64,000 nt of DNA from Xenophilus sp. E41 (GCF_003671765.1 NZ_QPIB01000008.1:292463-356462); one strand, 5' to 3'; numbered from the stretch's first letter, positions 29,744 through 37,845 are shown. A program made the numbers and translations. The notes: a model not told the origin generated them from the sequence alone.

Positions 29744-30247
29744 ATGAACAAATTTAATTGGCGTCAGGCATTGCAATTCGCGGGGGTCTTGACGCTGGCA
29801 GCCCTCATTTTCTGGTCGACGTATTATTTTCTCAAAGGTCGAGTTGTCACGACGGAAACCCTCGTCTTTTTAGTTCTGGCATCGGCTGCGGGAACCGTCG
29901 CATTCATCAATGTTAATCGTCTAAACAAAGAACACGAATGGTTTGCCGCTGCGGCAACAAACCGCATCGCAAAGCTTGAGGCTCTCATTCAAAAGCCTGA
30001 AATTGAAGGAGCACGAGAGCCTAAAACCCACTGGCCTTGGGGCGCGCATCACACTGAACTGCTCGGCCATCTGGAAGCCGCAGCCAAAAAGTTTTGGGTG
30101 CTGTACGATCCTGCCGACCCTGGGACTGCGCCCACAAACAAAATGGTGGCTCGCTGGCTGCGGGATGAACGAGGCGTCTCTGAGGTCCAAGCTCAGGCAA
30201 TTGCCTCAATCCTCAGAGCTGACGGCCTGCGAACAGGCCCGCGCTAG
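29744..30247 (+). CDS. Membrane protein of the element, two N-terminal transmembrane helices
   Basis: 167 residues. Two hydrophobic helices (ALQFAGVLTLAALIFWSTYY and ETLVFLVLASAAGTVAFINV) precede a soluble, partly coiled region (about 60-80) and a C-terminal domain of unknown fold (YDPADPGTAPTNKMVARWL). GAGG lies five bases before ATG 29744. Base composition is notably more AT-rich than the host genes. No family recognised; it could be a regulator, exclusion or defence-type membrane protein, but nothing decides between these. Confidence 0.6.
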   Translation: MNKFNWRQALQFAGVLTLAALIFWSTYYFLKGRVVTTETLVFLVLASAAGTVAFINVNRLNKEHEWFAAAATNRIAKLEALIQKPEIEGAREPKTHWPWGAHHTELLGHLEAAAKKFWVLYDPADPGTAPTNKMVARWLRDERGVSEVQAQAIASILRADGLRTGPR

Positions 30248-30254
30248 TAGTTGT

Positions 30255-30285
30255 CCTAGGTAGTCCCACCCTACCTATCCCTACC
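30255..30285. promoter_or_regulatory. Clustered GGTAG/CTACC motifs upstream of alpA-like gene
   Basis: The 134-bp gap before the AlpA-like gene holds CCTAGGTAG, then CTACC at 30271 and 30281, giving inverted and direct copies of one pentamer. This could be a regulator binding region. The remainder of the gap shows no gene. Confidence 0.3.
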
Positions 30286-30381
30286 CAACACGAATTATCC
30301 GAGGCTATTCAGAGGGCCGACCGGACACGACATTCCACCCCATCGCTAATTGCCGGCGCAAGTCCGGGGAAGGATGGGTGA

Positions 30382-30630
30382 ATGCAAGTCGACACGGAGA
30401 TCGAACGGCTGCGCCAGATGGCGGACAGCCTGGATAGCTGGATCCTCGAAGACTATTTGGCGCTGAGCCAATACACCGAGAAGACCGCCGAGCAAATGCG
30501 CAAGCGCGGTCAAGGCCCCGCTTATATGCGGCTCGGAAAACGGGTCCTGTACCCCAAGAAGGCCGTTGCCGAATTTCTCGCTTCTCGCGTGCGTCAGACG
30601 CATAACCCCATTCCGAGGGGTGCACTGTGA
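30382..30630 (+). CDS. AlpA/excisionase-like small DNA-binding protein
   Basis: 82 residues. The central part (LSQYTEKTAEQMRKRGQGPAY, then MRLGKRVLYPKKAVAEFLAS) matches the MerR-like helix-turn-helix of AlpA/Xis proteins, with the typical GxxP/RxGKRxxYxxxxxxxFL pattern. Such proteins control integrase expression or excision and regulate P4-like satellites. AAGGATGGGTGA precedes ATG 30382. The next gene begins at GTGA overlapping its stop, so it leads an operon running to the RepA-like gene. Confidence 0.72.
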   Translation: MQVDTEIERLRQMADSLDSWILEDYLALSQYTEKTAEQMRKRGQGPAYMRLGKRVLYPKKAVAEFLASRVRQTHNPIPRGAL

Positions 30631-30806
30631 GCGAGGAACTGGGGAAAAAAATCGCAACCTTGAAGGCGCAATTGGCACTGCGCAGTTTTGCAGTGCATGA
30701 CACGGTTACAGGCGGCTGGATCGTGGCGCGGTGGGACCAATCCCACTACTGCCAGCGAATCGAAGACCTGGAGGCGTTTGCGCGCCGAGTCGGGGTGCCC
30801 GAATGA
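30627..30806 (+). CDS. Small hypothetical protein (GTG start) in the replication operon
   Basis: 59 residues starting VSEELGKKIATLKAQLAL and ending AFARRVGVPE. The GTG overlaps the alpA stop (GTGA) and its own stop overlaps the next ATG (ATGA), so it is embedded in a four-gene chain of coupled starts. No recognised family. Confidence 0.6.
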   Translation: MSEELGKKIATLKAQLALRSFAVHDTVTGGWIVARWDQSHYCQRIEDLEAFARRVGVPE

Positions 30807-30994
30807 AGGTCGAACAGAACTTGAGCCAGGCCGAGATCAAGGCGCGTGCACAAGCGTGGTTCGATCGCCAGTGCGAGATCAGCGCCAAGGCCCTTGGCAC
30901 CTACTGGCCTGTACATCGTGAATGGGTGGAAGCGTATCTGCTGCAGGAGCTGAAAGAACGGTTGATCGCTCGCGGCTGGAGGTTCCCCGGATGA
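30803..30994 (+). CDS. Small hypothetical protein upstream of the helicase
   Basis: 63 residues, acidic-basic amphipathic helices (LSQAEIKARAQAWFDRQCEI; LLQELKERLIARGWRFPG). Overlaps both neighbours by four bases. It may be an accessory replication or regulatory protein; no family recognised. Confidence 0.6.
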   Translation: MKVEQNLSQAEIKARAQAWFDRQCEISAKALGTYWPVHREWVEAYLLQELKERLIARGWRFPG

Positions 30995-32238
30995 GCGCGG
31001 TTGACGCACTCTTCGGCGCTGGCGCTCCCGGCCCTGTCCCACCCACGGCACCCCGCCGCCCACGGATCGACTACGACGCCGAGATGCGCGCAGCCACGAC
31101 GCCGCCCCCGCCTGCACCACCGTCTGTCATTCTCGAATGCGGTTCGTCGATCACGATGCGCCCCATTGAATGGCTCTGGCCCGGCTTCCTACCGCGCGGG
31201 AAGCTCTGTCTGCTGGCCGGCCAGCCCGGCACCGGAAAGACCACTCTCGCGCTCGCCATGGCCGCCACCGTGACCCTCGGCGGGAGATTCCCTGACCAGA
31301 CTTCATGCCCAGCCGGAAACGTGTTGGTCTGGAGCGGCGAGGACGACGTTGCCGATACCTTGATGCCGCGCCTGCTGGCGGCCGGTGCGGATCGCGATCG
31401 CTGCTACTTCGTGAAGGCGTCCGTGGTTGATGGCGAGACAGTCCCGTTCGACCCGGCTCGCGACCTGGCATCGCTATTGGCTGCGATCGACACGATTGGT
31501 GGCGTCGACCTGCTTATCGTCGATCCCGTGGTTTCGGCCGTGACCGGCGACAGCCACAAGAACACCGAGGTACGTCGTGCGCTGCAGCCTCTGGTCGACC
31601 TGGCAGCGACTACCGACGCCGCTGTGCTGGGCATCAGCCACTTCTCCAAGGGTGGGCAAGGACTGGACCCCACGCAGCGCGTAATCGGCTCTGTGGCCTT
31701 CGCAGCAGTCGCCCGCGTGGTGATGGTGGCAGCGAAGGTGAAGAGTGAGGAAGGCAGGGACACGCGCATCCTGGCACGCAGCAAGTCCAACATCGGTGCG
31801 GACGACGGCGGTTTCGAATACTTCCTTGAACAGGTGGAAGCCGAAGAGGGAATCCCGGCCAGCCGGATCGTGTGGGGACAGGCAGTCCAGGGCAGCGCCC
31901 GAGAACTGCTGACCGACCCGGCCGACGACGACAGCAAGGACACCGCGAGCGATGCTGTGGAGATGCTGCGCGCCCAGCTCACCGGACCCGGCTGGTTCCC
32001 GATGCAGCAGGCAACCAAGCCGTTGATCGATGCCGGCTTCTCCAAAAAGCAGGTCTGGGCAGCGTCCAAGAAGCTGAACGTGGAGCGTCGCAAGGGCGCC
32101 ATGAACGATGGCTGGTACTGGCGCAGGCCCGGTGGCGACTCCGAAGATTCCCTCGAAGATTCCGAACATTCCGCCTTTCTAAACGTGGAACCTTCGGAAT
32201 CTTCGGCGGAATCTTCGACGGTTGGGAATCTTCGATGA
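30991..32238 (+). CDS. RepA-type AAA ATPase / replicative helicase of the element
   Basis: 415 residues. RecA-like hexameric helicase core of the plasmid RepA/AAA_25 type: Walker A GQPGTGKTT (77-85), then VWSGEDDVADTLMPRLLAAG, Walker B LLIVDPVVS, and sensor region ISHFSKGGQG. A C-terminal winged-helix-like segment (WFPMQQATKPLIDAGFSKKQ) is followed by a Ser/Glu-rich tail encoded by a cluster of repeats (32142-32234). It probably drives autonomous replication of the excised element. The start overlaps the previous stop (ATGA). Confidence 0.88.
   Translation: MSAVDALFGAGAPGPVPPTAPRRPRIDYDAEMRAATTPPPPAPPSVILECGSSITMRPIEWLWPGFLPRGKLCLLAGQPGTGKTTLALAMAATVTLGGRFPDQTSCPAGNVLVWSGEDDVADTLMPRLLAAGADRDRCYFVKASVVDGETVPFDPARDLASLLAAIDTIGGVDLLIVDPVVSAVTGDSHKNTEVRRALQPLVDLAATTDAAVLGISHFSKGGQGLDPTQRVIGSVAFAAVARVVMVAAKVKSEEGRDTRILARSKSNIGADDGGFEYFLEQVEAEEGIPASRIVWGQAVQGSARELLTDPADDDSKDTASDAVEMLRAQLTGPGWFPMQQATKPLIDAGFSKKQVWAASKKLNVERRKGAMNDGWYWRRPGGDSEDSLEDSEHSAFLNVEPSESSAESSTVGNLR
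32142..32234. repeat. Five-unit inverted repeat cluster at the 3' end of the helicase gene
   Basis: CGAAGATTCC occurs at 32142-32151 and 32154-32163; its complement GGAATCTTCG at 32196-32205, 32208-32217 and 32225-32234. The array can fold as an RNA hairpin or act as iteron-like binding sites, and it also encodes the Ser/Glu-rich tail of the helicase. Confidence 0.7.
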
Positions 32239-32408
32239 GCGCGCCGCAAGCCCTGCCATCGGCGGAATTGCTGGACGCCGCAATGCGCTGCTGCGACTAC
32301 TGGGGTGACTCGGCCGAGCGCAGACAGGAGATGGTCCAGGACATCACCGCCATGCCGCCCGAGGACTGGCCGGACCTGCTGAAGTACTTCAGGGAGCTCT
32401 ACCGATGA
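32235..32408 (+). CDS. Small hypothetical protein after the helicase
   Basis: 57 residues (MSAPQALPSAELLDAAMRCC ... LLKYFRELYR), helical and acidic. Its ATG overlaps the helicase stop (ATGA). No recognised family. An in-frame ATG of another small frame overlaps its stop at 32405, but that frame lies in a repeat-rich, probably non-coding region. Confidence 0.6.
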   Translation: MSAPQALPSAELLDAAMRCCDYWGDSAERRQEMVQDITAMPPEDWPDLLKYFRELYR

Positions 32409-32409
32409 C

Positions 32410-32485
32410 GGGGGGAGGTCGTCCGTTCTGGATGGGCCTTTCGGTGAAACCGCGCCCTCAGTCTTCTTTTTCAAAACGTCCACAA
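32410..32485 (+). repeat. Element repeat, copy 1 (direct)
   Basis: A run of six G, 31 bases, then AAACCGCG and, further on, CCACAA. It shares this layout with the copy at 35437-35513 and with the inverted copy at 32556-32632, and is the most diverged of the three. CGGTGAAACCGCG here (32442-32454) is the exact complement of 32587-32599. Confidence 0.6.
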
Positions 32486-32555
32486 AAAAGGCTTTTCACC
32501 CAGGGGAAATCCCCCTCGCTCCGGCCCCTGACCCGGCGCTCTCAGGGTCAACTTT

Positions 32556-32632
32556 TGAATTGTGGATGCGAAGAATTTGGGTCGGACGCGGTTTCACCGA
32601 CGCACTCGATTCTGTTGGCTGAGGTCCCCCCC
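32556..32632 (-). repeat. Element repeat, copy 2 (inverted)
   Basis: Read on the minus strand: G-run, 31 bases, AAACCGCGTCCGACCC, 14 bases, CCACAATTCA. It is collinear and equal in length to the copy at 35437-35513, sharing a 17-base block GAAACCGCGTCCGACCC. The G-run complement ends two bases before the ATG of the gene at 32634. The 70 bases between copies 1 and 2 also hold small palindromes (GGGGAAATCCCC; TGACCC/GGGTCA), so the 32410-32632 interval is highly structured. Confidence 0.7.
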
Positions 32633-32633
32633 G

Positions 32634-33062
32634 ATGCGCGATGCATTCGGCAACCTGCTGACGCCGCCTGAGCGCCTGACCCGCACCGAGCGCATAGACA
32701 CCCTGCGCGGATTGGCTGGCCGGCTGCTGGGTGACAACCGCGTCGACATGCAATGGCTGGGCCGATGCCTGGGTCAGTGGCTAGAACGAGGTGGTGGGTT
32801 GGATGCGGTGCTAGGTCTGCGCCCTGAGCGCGGCTCGCGTGCCACTGCTCAAAGTCGCGTGCGGCAAGTCGAGATCGACAGCTTGCTGATGCGGTTGTCG
32901 GCTGCTTGCGGCGGCGATTCCCAGGCCCGGGCAGTCCTTAAAGGTGCGCGGTGCAGGAGTGATGTGCAGCCGATCGTCGACAGGCTGGCCCGACTCAAAG
33001 CGCCGAAGTCGAAGGCCGCATTCACGCGAGCGCGTGAGAGGTCGTCACGTCCTAACCGATGA
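32634..33062 (+). CDS. Hypothetical phage-associated protein upstream of the capsid gene
   Basis: 142 residues, Arg-rich (MRDAFGNLLTPPERLTRTER ... KSKAAFTRARERSS). I recall comparable proteins next to HK97 capsid genes in prophage regions but can assign no function; a DNA-binding role is possible from the basic C-terminus. GAGG precedes ATG 32634 at nine bases. Confidence 0.6.
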   Translation: MRDAFGNLLTPPERLTRTERIDTLRGLAGRLLGDNRVDMQWLGRCLGQWLERGGGLDAVLGLRPERGSRATAQSRVRQVEIDSLLMRLSAACGGDSQARAVLKGARCRSDVQPIVDRLARLKAPKSKAAFTRARERSSRPNR

Positions 33063-33117
33063 CGTGACGCTTTCTATGGTGGCGGACATCACTGTCACAC
33101 CACCAAGGAACCTCCGA

Positions 33118-34149
33118 ATGCGACTCGACATGAACCACGGCACGCTGGCCGGGCGCGTCTTCAAAGCCAAGGCCATCGCCCAGGATGAACTCGCGCAGCT
33201 CCACTACATCGAAGCTCAGCGCTGGGTTGATGATCATTTCATCAAGGCGGCAGTCGCGCCGCACATGACCACCAACGCCTACGAGCTGGTCTCGCGAGTG
33301 GGCCGGGACTTTGTCAACATGATCCGCCCTGCAACGCTGCTGGGCCGTATGAGCGGGCTGCGGCGAGTGCCGTTCACTACCCGGACCACCACCCAGACCG
33401 GCGGCGTCAATGCCCAGTGGATCGGCGAGTTCGGGCCGAAGCCTGTTCAACCGATGGCTTTCGAGGAGCAGGATAGCCTGATGCCCCGGAAGGTGGCGGC
33501 AATCTCTGTCATTACGCAGGAGCTAGCCCGTGCTGCTCAAGGTGCAGAAAACGAGCTGCTCCGCGATCTTGGCGATGCAGCAGTCCAGGCAGTGGACTTG
33601 GCATTCATCGATCCGGACAACGCTGGCGAGGCTGGCGAGCGACCCGCATCGATCACCAACGGACAGCCCACGTTCACCAGCTCAGGCAGCGATGCCGCTG
33701 CAGCCCGCGAAGACTTCCGCGTCCTGGCCCGCAACTACCGCGGCAACTGGCGCTCGGCCGTGGTCGTGATGGACAGCGTCACTGCAGTGGCCCTGGCGCA
33801 GATGCCCTCCGCGCTCGGCGGTGGGTCGATCGACATCGCGAACGGCACGGGTGTCGTCTTCGGCGTGCCCCTGCTCATCACCGACGCACGTCCTCAGGAC
33901 TCCAGCGGCGGCTATCTATCGCTGATCGATGCGAGCGGCGTGCAGCTGGCTGGCCTTGTGGATGCCGAGCTGAAGGCGACGCGTGAAGCTCTCATTCAGA
34001 TGTCCAACACGCCGACCGATGGCGCTGCACAGATGGTCTCGATGTGGCAATGCAACTCGATTGCGATGCTGGGCGAGGTTCTCGTCAATTGGCAGGCCGT
34101 CCGCTCCGAGGTGGCCGTCTCGATCATCGACGTCTCCTACGAGATTTGA
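33118..34149 (+). CDS. HK97-family phage major capsid protein
   Basis: 343 residues. HK97-fold features: an N-terminal segment, then RPATLLGRMSGLRRVPFTTR (N-arm/E-loop), AQWIGEFGPKPV, KVAAISVITQELAR (spine helix), and the P-domain/A-domain end (GTGVVFGVPLLITDARPQ; LGEVLVNWQAVRSEVAVSII). It would form the shell of the particle. AAGGA precedes ATG 33118; ATG 33130 is an alternative. There is no long scaffolding delta domain. Gene order is unusual, with the protease after the capsid. Confidence 0.9.
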   Translation: MRLDMNHGTLAGRVFKAKAIAQDELAQLHYIEAQRWVDDHFIKAAVAPHMTTNAYELVSRVGRDFVNMIRPATLLGRMSGLRRVPFTTRTTTQTGGVNAQWIGEFGPKPVQPMAFEEQDSLMPRKVAAISVITQELARAAQGAENELLRDLGDAAVQAVDLAFIDPDNAGEAGERPASITNGQPTFTSSGSDAAAAREDFRVLARNYRGNWRSAVVVMDSVTAVALAQMPSALGGGSIDIANGTGVVFGVPLLITDARPQDSSGGYLSLIDASGVQLAGLVDAELKATREALIQMSNTPTDGAAQMVSMWQCNSIAMLGEVLVNWQAVRSEVAVSIIDVSYEI

Positions 34150-34151
34150 GC

Positions 34152-34691
34152 ATGGCCCACCTAGTGGAGAAGCGGGTAGAGCTGGCGCTCTCCGGCATCA
34201 CCAAGTTTGCAACCGCTGGCACGCGCACTGTGCGCGGCTTCGCTTCGACCGATTCAGTCGATCGTGTCGGCGACATCGTGGAGCCCAAAGGCGGGCGATG
34301 GAGTCTTCCCGTCCCCCTACTCTGGCAGCACGACCACAGCTCCCCGGTGGGCTGGGTGCGCAGCATCGAGGTTCGCGCGCAAGGTCTTTGGATCGAAGCG
34401 CAGTTCGCTGAAGGGCTGGGGAAGTCAGACGAGATCTGGAAGATGGTAGAGGGTGGGCTTGTCAGCTCCTACTCGATCGGCTTCAAGGCATCGGACTGGG
34501 AGCAACTGCCCACGGGCGGCCGACGCTTCACGAAATGGGAACTGCTGGAGGTGTCCGCTGTGGTCATCCCCGCCAACCCCGACGCAAAGATTCAGCGGCA
34601 CATGCCAGGCATCAAGCTGGTTGATCCGAAGCCGCGCATCGAGCGCCCCCCTGTTCGCCTGTTCCAGGCCCCCAAAGATAGGAGATGGTAA
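34152..34691 (+). CDS. HK97-family prohead protease
   Basis: 179 residues. U35-type serine protease: VRGFASTDSVDRVGDIVEP near the start, His in PLLWQHDHSSPVGWV, Ser in GLVSSYSIGFKA, and WELLEVSAVVIPANPDA. It matures the capsid during assembly. It starts two bases after the capsid stop; in most phages this gene precedes the capsid gene. Confidence 0.9.
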   Translation: MAHLVEKRVELALSGITKFATAGTRTVRGFASTDSVDRVGDIVEPKGGRWSLPVPLLWQHDHSSPVGWVRSIEVRAQGLWIEAQFAEGLGKSDEIWKMVEGGLVSSYSIGFKASDWEQLPTGGRRFTKWELLEVSAVVIPANPDAKIQRHMPGIKLVDPKPRIERPPVRLFQAPKDRRW

Positions 34692-34694
34692 GCC

Positions 34695-34958
34695 ATGGAC
34701 TTTGATCCTGAGATGTTCGGCAAGGCGGTGGGCGAGATGATCCGCGACGCTGTGGAGCCCTTGCACAAGCGTATTGAAGGCATGCAGGCAAAGCTGGACA
34801 AATGCCTGTCGTTCGCTGGCGAATGGCAATCAGCACTCGACTATCCAAAGGGTTCGTTGGTCCGACGCGGCGATCAATTCTTTGTCGCCACGAAACATCA
34901 GCACTCGGGCGGAAGCCTGTCCGGCCGCGAAGGCAGCGGCTGGGAAAAGATCTTTTAA
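34695..34958 (+). CDS. Small phage protein with carbohydrate-binding-like C-terminus
   Basis: 87 residues. An N-terminal helical, coiled-coil-like half (PLHKRIEGMQAKLDK) precedes a C-terminal beta module (ALDYPKGSLVRRGDQFFVAT ... SGWEKIF) resembling the small carbohydrate-binding-like modules often fused to phage head or fibre proteins. It could decorate the capsid. Assignment rests on pattern memory only. Confidence 0.55.
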   Translation: MDFDPEMFGKAVGEMIRDAVEPLHKRIEGMQAKLDKCLSFAGEWQSALDYPKGSLVRRGDQFFVATKHQHSGGSLSGREGSGWEKIF

Positions 34959-34967
34959 GGAACTGTC

Positions 34968-35261
34968 ATGTTTCATAACAACGACCTCAAGCGCCCACCG
35001 CATGAGACGCCTGTCGGCATCGACGTTGCCCGCATGCTGTGGCCCAGGGCATACGAGCTCGCATTGAATGCGCTTCGGGTAGCGCCTGCCCATGCAACCA
35101 CTGCAGTGATGGACTCCCGGCTAGTCCTGTTCCTGTGGGGTCCAACCTTTGACCTGTACGGCGATGAAACCGAGATGGCTGGTATCGCTGCTGTCACCGG
35201 CCCGCTGAGCGATGAGCAACTGCACACGATGCAGCTTGCCCGTGATGAGGTGCAGCATTGA
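34968..35261 (+). CDS. Hypothetical protein of the structural module
   Basis: 97 residues (DVARMLWPRAYELALNALRV; LVLFLWGPTFDLYGDETEMA). No recognised family. AAGGAACTGTC precedes the ATG, and its stop overlaps a TTG start of the next small gene. Could be a head-completion protein by position. Confidence 0.55.
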   Translation: MFHNNDLKRPPHETPVGIDVARMLWPRAYELALNALRVAPAHATTAVMDSRLVLFLWGPTFDLYGDETEMAGIAAVTGPLSDEQLHTMQLARDEVQH

Positions 35262-35431
35262 GCACGCGCACGCAGGTTGAGCGGCTGGCCGACTTCGCCG
35301 GCATGCAACTGAGCCACGACACCAAGGCCGGCCAGTGGAAGCTCTATCGCGGTGGTGAGCTGGTGCACCGAACTGTGGAGCTGTCCGACATGGAAGGCTT
35401 CCTGTCCTCCTGGGTGGCACACGTCCGGTAG
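35258..35431 (+). CDS. Small hypothetical protein, TTG start
   Basis: 57 residues read from TTG 35258, overlapping the previous stop (TTGA): STRTQVERLADFAGMQLSHD ... VAHVR. The short overlap and coherent composition support translation. No family recognised. A downstream in-frame ATG (35303) would leave 42 residues. Confidence 0.5.
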   Translation: MSTRTQVERLADFAGMQLSHDTKAGQWKLYRGGELVHRTVELSDMEGFLSSWVAHVR

Positions 35432-35436
35432 ACCTC

Positions 35437-35513
35437 GGGGGGGAAGTCGGCCAACGAAACCCGGTCGATCGCGGAAACCGCGTCCGACCCTCTTTTCACA
35501 CTCCCACAATTCA
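35437..35513 (+). repeat. Element repeat, copy 3 (direct)
   Basis: G-run, 31 bases, AAACCGCGTCCGACCC, 15 bases, CCACAATTCA. It fills the 93-bp gap before the tape measure gene and ends at its ribosome-binding site. It is the inverse of copy 2, so copies 2 and 3 flank the capsid module like terminal inverted repeats. Confidence 0.7.
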
Positions 35514-35524
35514 GGATATAGGCC

Positions 35525-37831
35525 ATGGCATCAAGAAGTTTGGGCACCCTCACGCTCGATCTCGTCGCCAAAATCGGCGGTTTTGAGCAGGGCATGGATG
35601 CCGCTGCCCGCAAGGCAGACAAGTCCTCCCGCGAGATTCAGCGATCGATGGAGGCAATCAACGCCAAGGCGGTTGCAGTCGGCACCGCACTTGGGCAGGG
35701 CATCGTTGCAGGCTTCGACGCCATCATGGCGAAGATCCCGCAACTGGTGAACAGCCTGGATGCGCTGGACGACATGGCCGAGAAGACCGGCATTGCCACC
35801 GAGGCGCTGAGCGGTCTTCGGTACGCTGGTGAAGCGGCCGGCACCAACTTTGAACAGCTTGGAGGCGGCCTGTCCAAGCTGGCCCGCAACATGGCCGAGG
35901 CCGCAGGCGGGAACAAGGAGGCAATCGCCACCTTCCAGGCGCTGGGCGTGGAGATCACCAACACGGACGGCACGCTGCGCAAGACGGACGATGTTCTCAA
36001 GGACGTCGCCCAGCGCTTCGCAGGCTATGAGGATGGCGCCGGAAAGGCCGCATTGGCTGTGCGCGTCTTCGGCAAGTCGGGTGAAGACCTCATCCCAATC
36101 TTGAATCAAGGTTCTGCCGGCATCGCCCGACTGACCGAGGAAGCCCGCAAGCTGGGCGCGATCTATGACGGCGACCTGGCGAAGGCAGCCGCGGACTTCA
36201 ACGACAACCTTACGAAGATCCGCATCGCGTCGGAGGCCGCGTCAATCAGCATCAGCTCCGGCCTCATCAAGTCTTTGGCGAACCTCAGTACCGAGTTCAT
36301 CGAGGCCAAAAAGAACGGCGGTCTATTCGCTGCGGGCATGCAGTCGTACTTCTCCGGCGTGAAAGCCTTCTGGAGCGGAACCCTGTTCAATGGGGAAGCC
36401 GCGAAGATGATGAAGTCGACGCAGGCCATCCAGGACTACGTGAACAAGCTCGGCGGCCCTTCGGCCGGTGGCGGGCGTGGCTTCATCAATCCGAAGATTG
36501 CCGCCCCGGTCGTGCAGGACGCCATCAAGGTGCCCAAGGCCCGCGGTGGTGGTGCCGACACCTCGGCCCAAGAAGCCGCTGCACGCCTCGCTGCAGACCT
36601 CGACGCGATCAAGAATGCTCAGGAGGCATTGACCAACACCTACCGCAACCAAGAGCGCATTCTTGAAGCGTTGCGCGGCGCCGGCCTGAAGGACGAGGAG
36701 GAGTACTACAACGAGAAGTTGAGGCTGCTCAACCTCACGACCTCGGCCCAGGAAGATGCGCTGCGCCAAGAGATCACGCGCATGCAGCAGGAGGACTTGG
36801 GCGGGAAGGCGTCGATCGACAACGCCCGCAAGATCGCCGACCTGCAGGCGAAGCTGAACAAGGTGCAGCAGGATGGTGCAACCGCTGTGCGCGTCCTCGG
36901 CATCGAGTCGCGCGCTGCCTATGACGCTGCGAAGGTGTCGATCCTCAACGCCCGCCAGGCTGCTCAAGACTTCTTTGATACCACCGTCAAGGGCTTCCAG
37001 CGGCAGGTTGAAGGCATCGGCCAGGGCTCGAAGTTCCGCGAGTACCTGTCGGGCCTGCAGCAGATCGAGGACAACTATCAGCGCCAGCGCCAGAACCTGC
37101 AGAACCTGCGCGCTCAGGCTGAGCTGGCCGGCACCTTCACCCCTGAAGCACGCAAGCGCTTCGAGGAACAGCTAGCCATCATCAACGAGTTCTCCGACAA
37201 GGCGACCGCTGCCTACAAGTCGACCTATGCCCAGATCGAGGCCGCGTCGAAGGATTGGACCAAGGGCGCAGGCGAGGCATTGAAGAACTACAGCGACGAC
37301 GCGGCCAACGTCGCCAAGCAGGTAGAGAACGCTGTGGGGAACGCCTTCAAGGGCTTGGAAGACGCGCTGGTCGACTTCGTGACCACCGGCAAAGCGGACT
37401 TCAAGTCTCTAGTCGACTCGATCCTCAAGGACATCGCCCGGATCGTCATCAAGCAGCAGATCACCGGACCTCTCGCTGAGCTGCTGAATGGCTCCCTGAA
37501 GGGCGCCAGCTCAGGCAGTGGAGGCTTCGACTTCAGCTCCCTGCTCGCGTCGATCTTCGGAGGCGGTAAGGCAGTCGGCGGCACCGTCGCCCCCAACATG
37601 CTCTATCGGGTGAACGAGAACGGTCCCGAACTCTTCGAGGCTGCCAACGGAAGCCAATTCCTGATGACCGGAAACCATGGCGGGAACATCGTCCCGAATC
37701 ACATGCTCGGCGGTGGGTTCACGCAGACCAACACCATCAACGTGCAGGGCAATGTCGATCGGCGCACCGCGCAGCAGATCACGGCCGAGCTGTACCGCAA
37801 GGGCCGGCAGGCGAGCTTCCGGCTCGGGTAG
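35525..37831 (+). CDS. Phage tail tape measure protein (lambda-type C-terminus)
   Basis: 768 residues. Long helical/coiled-coil protein with an N-terminal start typical of tape measures (LGTLTLDLVAKIGGFEQGMD ... AARKADKSSREIQRSMEAIN), a central Ala-rich coiled region (about 360-560) and the lambda gpH-like C-terminal domain (FVTTGKADFKSLVDSILKDI; PNMLYRVNENGPELFEAANG). It would set the length of a siphovirus-like tail, yet no tail tube, chaperone or tip genes are nearby. AGGA precedes ATG 35525. Confidence 0.9.
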   Translation: MASRSLGTLTLDLVAKIGGFEQGMDAAARKADKSSREIQRSMEAINAKAVAVGTALGQGIVAGFDAIMAKIPQLVNSLDALDDMAEKTGIATEALSGLRYAGEAAGTNFEQLGGGLSKLARNMAEAAGGNKEAIATFQALGVEITNTDGTLRKTDDVLKDVAQRFAGYEDGAGKAALAVRVFGKSGEDLIPILNQGSAGIARLTEEARKLGAIYDGDLAKAAADFNDNLTKIRIASEAASISISSGLIKSLANLSTEFIEAKKNGGLFAAGMQSYFSGVKAFWSGTLFNGEAAKMMKSTQAIQDYVNKLGGPSAGGGRGFINPKIAAPVVQDAIKVPKARGGGADTSAQEAAARLAADLDAIKNAQEALTNTYRNQERILEALRGAGLKDEEEYYNEKLRLLNLTTSAQEDALRQEITRMQQEDLGGKASIDNARKIADLQAKLNKVQQDGATAVRVLGIESRAAYDAAKVSILNARQAAQDFFDTTVKGFQRQVEGIGQGSKFREYLSGLQQIEDNYQRQRQNLQNLRAQAELAGTFTPEARKRFEEQLAIINEFSDKATAAYKSTYAQIEAASKDWTKGAGEALKNYSDDAANVAKQVENAVGNAFKGLEDALVDFVTTGKADFKSLVDSILKDIARIVIKQQITGPLAELLNGSLKGASSGSGGFDFSSLLASIFGGGKAVGGTVAPNMLYRVNENGPELFEAANGSQFLMTGNHGGNIVPNHMLGGGFTQTNTINVQGNVDRRTAQQITAELYRKGRQASFRLG

Positions 37832-37845
37832 CTTGATGCTCGCTA

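Noticed and set aside
32405..32671. An 88-codon frame starting at the overlap ATG 32405
   Set aside because: It consists almost wholly of the element repeats and has no protein-like pattern; kept only as a frameshift hypothesis.
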